The translations under genes and the position numbers were made by a program. The notes below the pieces were generated by a model, which saw only the letters and a program-made list of their open reading frames with translations, did no database searches and was not told the origin of the DNA. From the NCBI GenBank assembly GCA_902562425.1, contig CACETF010000004.1, positions 62,001 to 126,000 on the forward strand: 64,000 nt of DNA, in the 5' to 3' direction. This DNA is from Porticoccaceae bacterium. Its GTDB lineage: Bacteria; Pseudomonadota; Gammaproteobacteria; Pseudomonadales; Porticoccaceae. Shown here one piece after another: positions 60,775-64,000 of this stretch (position 1 is the first letter of the stretch; every line of letters starts with the position of its first letter).

Positions 60775-61260
60775 CTTTAACAATAAAGGTTCGCAGATTG
60801 GTCGAAACTCCGAGGCTGCCTCTATAACAGATCGCGCAGTTTGTTCTCGAACAGCATAAACAATTGAGGATAATTCTGGCCAGCCATTCAATCTGCGCAA
60901 TAATAAGTCAAAATCACCATCACCAGATAACAAAACAATGCAATCGATATTGTTTTTGTTATAAAAAGCCGTATCCATAATGTCGATCGTGATCCCAACA
61001 TCCCAGTCACCTTTTTTCGAACCATCGGCGCGGCTAATGTAAGGTTTCAGCTTGACTTTAAACCCTGACTCTCTTAAAAAATTTTGGAACATTATCTGTT
61101 TCCGATCCCCACGATCAATCGCATAAGCTCTGGCAGTAACAATGTCACCCTCATTTTTCAACTCACTTAAGAGTCTTCGGTAGTTAAAATAACACCCATA
61201 TTTATCTTTCACAGTGTAAAAGATGTTCTGGACATCAACGAATAGTGCAATTTTTTTCAT
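60763..61260 (-). CDS. NYN-domain (LabA/DUF88-like) putative ribonuclease
   Basis: The product has 165 residues. A PIN-like fold with acidic residues D9 and N12 (FVDVQNIF), D85/D87 and D93 (KGDWDVGITIDIMD) and D114/D116/D118 (SGDGDFDLL). This suits a metal-dependent RNA nuclease. No toxin-antitoxin partner is adjacent. Its target is unknown. Confidence 0.88.
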   Translation of the reverse strand: MKKIALFVDVQNIFYTVKDKYGCYFNYRRLLSELKNEGDIVTARAYAIDRGDRKQIMFQNFLRESGFKVKLKPYISRADGSKKGDWDVGITIDIMDTAFYNKNNIDCIVLLSGDGDFDLLLRRLNGWPELSSIVYAVREQTARSVIEAASEFRPICEPLLLKHSL

Positions 61261-61470
61261 AATTAGCTTTTCCCGGAAATTTGCGGTTACATATCGCTAA
61301 GAATAGATTTTTACACAGTCCAAGCTTGGATGTGAGAAAAAAGTGTTGCCACAACTCATAATGTGACATTTATATCTTGCTTTTAAGTCCTCAGATTTTT
61401 AAAGTAATGTCAAGATTTAACAATAACCGGATCATCTTCGGTTGGTACACTTCAATAGAGGAAAACTTGT

Positions 61471-61770
61471 ATGTCACTTGAACTAGTAACCGCCGGTTTA
61501 AAAGAAAAAATTGGCGAAGATTGCGGGCTTGGAGCCACGGTAAAGTTTGATTTTGGTGATAGCGGAAAACTCTTCCTTGATGCTACACAGACGCCCAATA
61601 TAATTAATAACGATGATGCCGATGCTCAGTGCACCATGGTCTTGAGTATGGAAAATTTTATGTCGATGGCCTCGGGAGAACTTGATGGCACGGCGGCTTT
61701 TATGTCTGGGAAACTAAAGATTCAAGGTGATATGGGTATAGCCATGAAATTAGGGCCAATGTTGGCCTAA
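61471..61770 (+). CDS. SCP2 sterol-carrier-like domain protein
   Basis: The product has 99 residues, a single SCP2 fold: TVKFDFGDSGKLFLDA, DDADAQCTMVLSMENFMSMASGELDGTAAFMSGKLKIQGDMGIAMKL. It would bind a lipid or acyl-CoA in the cytoplasm, fitting the surrounding lipid genes. Preceded by GAGG. Confidence 0.9.
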   Translation: MSLELVTAGLKEKIGEDCGLGATVKFDFGDSGKLFLDATQTPNIINNDDADAQCTMVLSMENFMSMASGELDGTAAFMSGKLKIQGDMGIAMKLGPMLA

Positions 61771-61887
61771 TAAAGGTCGGTAAAAAATCAGAGATAGGCT
61801 ACGAAATCAGCTGACTCAATAATATGGTAGATTGATTATTTCGCACGGGCATGACTATAATAAGGGTTAATGAAGAGCATTTATTCC

Positions 61888-62385
61888 TTAGCTGGTAGTT
61901 CGTCCTAAAATTCTCAAACCTCCAATAGAAAATTTATACTCCCTTCCATAAGTACTTGTGATGTTGTGATTCGCATCTCGTTCGTATTTTAAATACTGTT
62001 TCACCTTTCCATGCGAACCCAATCCGAATTGTATACTTCTTCCCTTTGGTATTAAAAGAAATTGCGTGGCAAGTTACCTAGCTGCATATATGTCAGGCGC
62101 CGTTCCGACAGAGCGTGATGTCCTCATCAAGGTCGCACCCATCTAAAAAGTATCAGTTGCATTGAGCGAAATGTAACCCACATGGTCCTTGAGAGGCTCC
62201 GCAAACAAATCTTTTCATCCAGCATTCTCACATATAAGCCGGTAACGATGAATTTTACCTTTACCAATCTCCGCAACCATTAAATATTCACCATCAGGAC
62301 CAATAACTACGCCAAAAAAGTACCGGCTGATGACCATAAATGCGTGTACTTTGAATAATTGGAACCAAAAATGCAACCTAGACAT
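61888..62385 (-). pseudogene. Strictosidine synthase/SMP-30-like beta-propeller gene with three in-frame stops
   Basis: One minus-strand frame keeps family-like sequence over about 165 codons: FGVVIGPDGEYLMVAEIGKGKIHRYRL, then KDLFAEPLKDHVGYISLNATDTF, GATLMRTSRSVGTA, and near the end VKQYLKYERDANHNITSTYGREYKFSIGGLRILGR, which resembles the closing strand of such propellers. Stops interrupt it at 62215-62217 (TGA), 62143-62145 (TAG) and 62074-62076 (TAA), with no frameshift seen. It ends TAA at 61888. The 5' part upstream of 62385 is not recognisable. I wrote long stretches here only as separated motifs; family call is by pattern. Confidence 0.6.
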
Positions 62386-62572
62386 ACTAGGTTGGATCGA
62401 TTTTTTGCCGTACAGTCGATGATACGAATAGACTAAAAGTTTAATGTGTAACGTGACCGAGGTTTACATCTGTACATGTCATAGTGCCGTCTAGCAGGGT
62501 AACACTCATATAACCATAAATAACTATACCTCCGTTTATAAAAATAAAAAAGATAGGTGACTTTTCTACAAA

Positions 62573-62592
62573 TACTGTATATATTAACAGTA
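62573..62592. promoter_or_regulatory. LexA (SOS) box upstream of imuA
   Basis: TACTG-N10-CAGTA with an AT-only centre (TATATATTAA), matching the gammaproteobacterial LexA consensus at every fixed position. It lies 14 bases before the imuA ATG, so bound LexA would block transcription until DNA damage. Confidence 0.92.
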
Positions 62593-62606
62593 TAAAAGGT
62601 GAATTA

Positions 62607-63344
62607 ATGCGAAAATCTTCAAGTTTAGAGACACTTCTAACACGCCATGATATTTGGCGTGGTCACAGTCGTTCGATCATAAAAGATTCCTTAACAACCC
62701 AATATCCAGAATTAGATGATCTATTATGTGGAGGTTGGCCACGACAAGCATTAATCGAAGCAAATTTTAGTCGTCATGGCATTGGTGAGTTGAGTCTAAT
62801 TTTGCCGACATTAATCAAGCATACGCAGAACGAAGGATTGTGTGTCCTTCTTGATCCACCCTATCAACCTTATGCTCCTTCTTGGGCGTCGGCTGGCATA
62901 AAACTTGAAAATCTTTTCGTCATACACAGCAAGTGTCGTAATGAATGGTTATGGAGTGCTGAACATAGCATAAGAAATGAGATTATGCTGGTCGCATGGA
63001 TAGGACAATATAAGTTTAACTATAGTAATTTAAGGCGAATACAATTAGCTGCCACTGCAAATTATCAACCGGCTTTCTTATACAACCATTTGGAACATAT
63101 TTCACTATACTCTCCTGCCGCATTAAGACTGGAAATTAATAATTCGAAGCTACACGAAATAACAGTAAAAGTACTAAAATTCAACGGGTTAAATTCTTCT
63201 TCACAAATACAGTTGAAAACGCATATAAGTGATACAAAACGTATTTTACTGCACCAACTACCCGTACCGATACATAATAATCATAAGAATACTGATTTAA
63301 CTTTTAGCCTTAACGAAACCCAAGGCTACATACTTAATACTTGA
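62607..63344 (+). CDS. imuA: ImuA, RecA-like mutasome protein
   Basis: The product has 245 residues. It has the ImuA opening (PELDDLLCGGWPRQALIEA) and a degenerate RecA/SulA-like core. ImuA acts with ImuB and DnaE2 in damage-induced mutagenesis. It is the first gene of an SOS operon directly after the LexA box, with AGGTGA before the ATG; imuB follows 35 bases on. Confidence 0.85.
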   Translation: MRKSSSLETLLTRHDIWRGHSRSIIKDSLTTQYPELDDLLCGGWPRQALIEANFSRHGIGELSLILPTLIKHTQNEGLCVLLDPPYQPYAPSWASAGIKLENLFVIHSKCRNEWLWSAEHSIRNEIMLVAWIGQYKFNYSNLRRIQLAATANYQPAFLYNHLEHISLYSPAALRLEINNSKLHEITVKVLKFNGLNSSSQIQLKTHISDTKRILLHQLPVPIHNNHKNTDLTFSLNETQGYILNT

Positions 63345-63379
63345 TTTTAATATGAAAATCTACAATAGATATAGTCCAC

Positions 63380-64000
63380 ATGCCTCAGACAGTTAAAAAA
63401 CAAGAAATCTGGCTTTATCTGCACTTTCCTTTATTGGCTATAGATGCTCAATTTAAAGAATCTAAAAAACAATTCTCACAATATCCGCAGGCAGTTATAA
63501 CTCAAAGTCAAAAAACAAGATGTATATATTGTTGCAACGATGCTGCAAAGCAGCTTGGTATTCAGGAACAAATGTCCTTATCAACTGCAATAACTCTATG
63601 CCCCGATTTACATATAAAAATTCGAAATAATGAAAAAGAAAGGCTCTATTTTGAGCAACTAACCCTTATTGCCTACAACTTTAGTCCCGAACTAATTATC
63701 TATCAAAATATTGGCCTTAGTATGGAATTGTCTAATTGTAAAAAGCTTTACGGTAGTTATTCTGAATTACTCAAGCAATTAAAAGAGCAATTAAAGGAGA
63801 AAAGCAGCCGAGTCTTTACGGGAGTTGGACACAACTCATTAGCAGCGCGCCTATCAATAAAAAACAAGTTTCATACTCAAATACCTAAAAATAAAGAGTT
63901 AATTCAACAATTGTATTCCATAAAATTAAACCAACTAACACTTAAACGCTCTCAAGAGGATAGTCTTAAGCATTTAGGCATCATTACTGTAGGTGATTTC
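63380..64000 (+). CDS. imuB: ImuB, Y-family polymerase-like protein (3' end outside window)
   Basis: 207 codons are visible from ATG at 63380. The N-terminus IWLYLHFPLLAIDA stands where active Y-family polymerases have their first acidic metal ligand, so it is catalytically dead as expected of ImuB. LSTAITLCPDLHI, LSMELSNCKKLYG and FTGVGHNSLAARLSI follow the family order. ImuB tethers DnaE2 to the clamp; dnaE2 is expected just past the window. Confidence 0.85.
   Translation, partial: MPQTVKKQEIWLYLHFPLLAIDAQFKESKKQFSQYPQAVITQSQKTRCIYCCNDAAKQLGIQEQMSLSTAITLCPDLHIKIRNNEKERLYFEQLTLIAYNFSPELIIYQNIGLSMELSNCKKLYGSYSELLKQLKEQLKEKSSRVFTGVGHNSLAARLSIKNKFHTQIPKNKELIQQLYSIKLNQLTLKRSQEDSLKHLGIITVGDF

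Noticed and set aside
62374-62394. Hairpin CAACCTAG-ACATA-CTAGGTTG
   Set aside because: Short stem inside the degraded propeller region without a T tract; not a convincing terminator or operator.
1-64000. CRISPR arrays, rRNA genes, insertion sequences
   Set aside because: No regularly spaced repeats, no rRNA sequence and no transposase frame were seen.

Overview
The window reads as the chromosome of a Gram-negative gammaproteobacterium, probably an aerobic, lipid-using marine-type heterotroph. The evidence is the complete envelope block pyrH-frr-uppS-cdsA-dxr-rseP-bamA-skp-lpxD-fabZ-lpxA-lpxB-rnhB-dnaE-accA in the order known from Escherichia coli and Pseudomonas, the long Pseudomonas-type DapD, glnD-dapC-nth, PdxB, an ImuA/ImuB pair under a LexA box, and many acyl-CoA enzymes. 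The DNA is AT-rich, and GTG and TTG starts are common (lpxA, skp, frr, nth, bamA, dapC, the esterase). The species cannot be named from the sequence alone.

Layout. 1-5760 (minus strand) is an accessory block: a very large secreted protease joining a zinc metalloprotease, calcium-binding repeats, a dockerin-like module and an S41 peptidase, with a small membrane-anchored protein directly upstream and an ECF sigma factor seven bases downstream. 5932-8500 (plus) is the most unusual part: a compact four-gene operon encoding an E1-like enzyme, a ubiquitin-like protein, an E2-like enzyme with its active-site cysteine, and a JAMM-type deconjugase. It is a complete bacterial ubiquitin-like conjugation cassette, next to tRNA-Gly and tRNA-Glu. 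9.8-12.2 kb holds alaA and pdxB, whose 3' ends overlap. 12.8-31.7 kb is the housekeeping block, in which dnaE is split by a run of ten G that looks one base too long. 31.9-38.9 kb carries map, glnD, dapC, nth, a decayed ArsC/YffB-like gene and dapD.

39.4-61.8 kb is a catabolic region: an alpha/beta hydrolase, a thiolase/SDR/MaoC operon divergent from an Xre-type regulator, a membrane-anchored type-B esterase whose catalytic His is replaced by Gln, a Bax-inhibitor-1 membrane operon, a nitronate monooxygenase-like protein, a two-subunit acyl-CoA dehydrogenase, a GST, an enoyl-CoA hydratase, a three-domain LplT-PlsC-acyl ligase fusion, an SDR without the usual Tyr-Lys pair, an NYN nuclease and an SCP2 carrier. 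Together these suggest import, activation and beta-oxidation of fatty, branched or steroid-like acyl substrates. A strictosidine synthase/SMP-30-like gene, dead through three in-frame stops, lies at 61.9-62.4 kb. The window ends in an SOS-controlled imuA-imuB operon with a textbook LexA box.
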